Shown piece by piece: positions 5,167-5,510 of a stretch of 5,510 bases of DNA. Numbering within the stretch: position 1 is the first letter of the stretch; each line of letters starts with the position of its first letter. This DNA is from Candidatus Woesebacteria bacterium (GTDB lineage Bacteria; Patescibacteriota; Microgenomatia; UBA1400; MFAQ01). The stretch covers positions 1 to 5,510 of the forward strand of contig JAGVOE010000042.1 in NCBI GenBank assembly GCA_020052895.1, in the 5' to 3' direction. The notes beneath the pieces were generated by a model. It saw nothing but the letters and a program-made list of their open reading frames with translations, made no database searches and was not told the DNA's origin. The translations under genes and the position numbers were made by a program.

Positions 5167-5222
5167 TTGAGTTCTTGATTCCTCGAGTTCTTGAGTTCTT
5201 GATTCCTCGAGTTCTTGAGTTC
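5167..5222. repeat. Octamer array, site 3 (7 units)
   Basis: Seven uninterrupted 8-base units: TTGAGTTC, TTGATTCC, TCGAGTTC, TTGAGTTC, TTGATTCC, TCGAGTTC, TTGAGTTC. The first 24 bases (5167-5190) are repeated exactly at 5191-5214, so the array has both an 8-base and a 24-base period. It starts 3 bases beyond the stop codon of the HIT gene (5226-5228 on the minus strand) and lies 67 bases before the rpsU start. Confidence 0.92.
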
Positions 5223-5225
5223 TTT

Positions 5226-5510
5226 TTAAGTCGTCCCGCCTGGCTCGGTCTTGGTTCCTCCCAGAATATGCATGTGTTCATGCTCAAAGTGGTTGTAACC
5301 AGCTCCGTTGTTCACCAGCTTGTAGCCTGACTTATCAAGTTCTAGCTGATGTACCACAGCAAAAACGGCTGTCATCATTTTACCCCAAAATTGGTCCATT
5401 GACACGACCAATTTTGCCCCGCGTAGCCCCTTTGGGCGAAGTGGGGCTATCCACATAGCTTTTAATATATGAGCCTTAGGCACAACCAGGACATGGATCG
5501 GCGACACCGG
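5226..5510 (-). CDS. HIT-family nucleotide-binding protein (5' end outside window)
   Basis: HIT proteins hydrolyse or transfer nucleotide phosphoramidates and related compounds through a histidine triad. The visible 94 residues begin PVSPIHVLVVPKAHI, matching the conserved strand and 'VPK.H' of the family, and carry the triad HEHMHIL (77-83; H77, H79, H81) followed by GG. The frame remains open to the window edge; the GTG at 5505-5507 is most likely an internal valine because the N-terminal part of the domain lies upstream of it. Residues about A22-A32 (APLRPKGLRGA) look like an insertion: relatives have about a dozen fewer residues between 'KHI' and 'GY.LV', and these codons form a hairpin (5415-5447). 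Whether the enzyme tolerates the insert is unknown, but the triad is intact. An octamer array follows the stop codon. Confidence 0.9.
   Translation of the reverse strand, partial: PVSPIHVLVVPKAHILKAMWIAPLRPKGLRGAKLVVSMDQFWGKMMTAVFAVVHQLELDKSGYKLVNNGAGYNHFEHEHMHILGGTKTEPGGTT
5415..5447. repeat. Hairpin mini-repeat inside the HIT gene
   Basis: An outer stem GCCCC (5416-5420) / GGGGC (5443-5447) and an inner stem GCCC (5426-5429) / GGGC (5434-5437) are joined by partly pairing bases, giving an imperfect hairpin of 32 bases. With one flanking base it equals 11 codons (APLRPKGLRGA) in the HIT reading frame. Its sequence differs from the palindrome in yqeY, so it belongs to another repeat type. 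Confidence 0.65.

Noticed and set aside
5505..5507. GTG as the start codon of the HIT gene.
   Set aside because: The frame is open to the window edge and the N-terminal portion of the HIT domain is missing, so this is most likely an internal valine.

Overview
The window looks like a chromosomal stretch from a Candidate Phyla Radiation (Patescibacteria) bacterium, most likely of the Microgenomates type. This is inferred from compact spacing, an N-terminus of DnaX reading TYRPKKIAELD (a form I associate with Microgenomates), a YbeY that ends right after its zinc motif, and short palindromes inserted in frame inside housekeeping genes. TGA is used as a stop (dnaX, yqeY, the 120-572 gene), so the code looks standard.

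Layout. All genes but one are on the minus strand, so transcription runs from high to low coordinates. At the left edge a plus-strand gene ends at 111 and converges on a coiled-coil hypothetical (120-572). Then comes the recombination/replication set dnaX (1565-3055), ybaB (1235-1528) and recR (623-1231), a widely conserved order. Upstream of it are a hypothetical with its own promoter and terminator (3233-3568), ybeY (3631-4011), a small zinc-ribbon-like protein with its own promoter and terminator (4088-4342), and the pair rpsU (4875-5099) and yqeY (4420-4872). A HIT-family gene (5226-5510) runs off the right edge. There is no gene-free gap over 300 bases; the largest (3056-3232) holds the dnaX promoter and part of a terminator and otherwise nothing I recognise.

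How it fits together. dnaX encodes the clamp-loader tau/gamma subunit, ybaB a small DNA-binding protein and recR the recombination mediator. ybeY (rRNA maturation) and rpsU (ribosomal protein bS21) belong to the translation machinery, and yqeY is a GatB-related protein often found beside rpsU. Most of the window is therefore ordinary core genome. I see no defence system, mobile gene, CRISPR array or RNA gene.

The unusual material is small-scale. (1) Three arrays of an 8-bp unit (TTGAGTTC and variants on the plus strand) each sit 3-6 bases behind the stop codon of a minus-strand gene, where a terminator would be expected. (2) A 24-bp palindrome is inserted in frame in yqeY. (3) A different hairpin of about 33 bp is inserted in frame in the HIT gene. 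(4) Two kinds of gene start coexist: some genes have a TAnnnT box 6-7 bases before the start codon and no Shine-Dalgarno (apparently leaderless), others have strong Shine-Dalgarno sequences. No new multi-gene system is evident; the repeat biology is the best candidate for something under-described.
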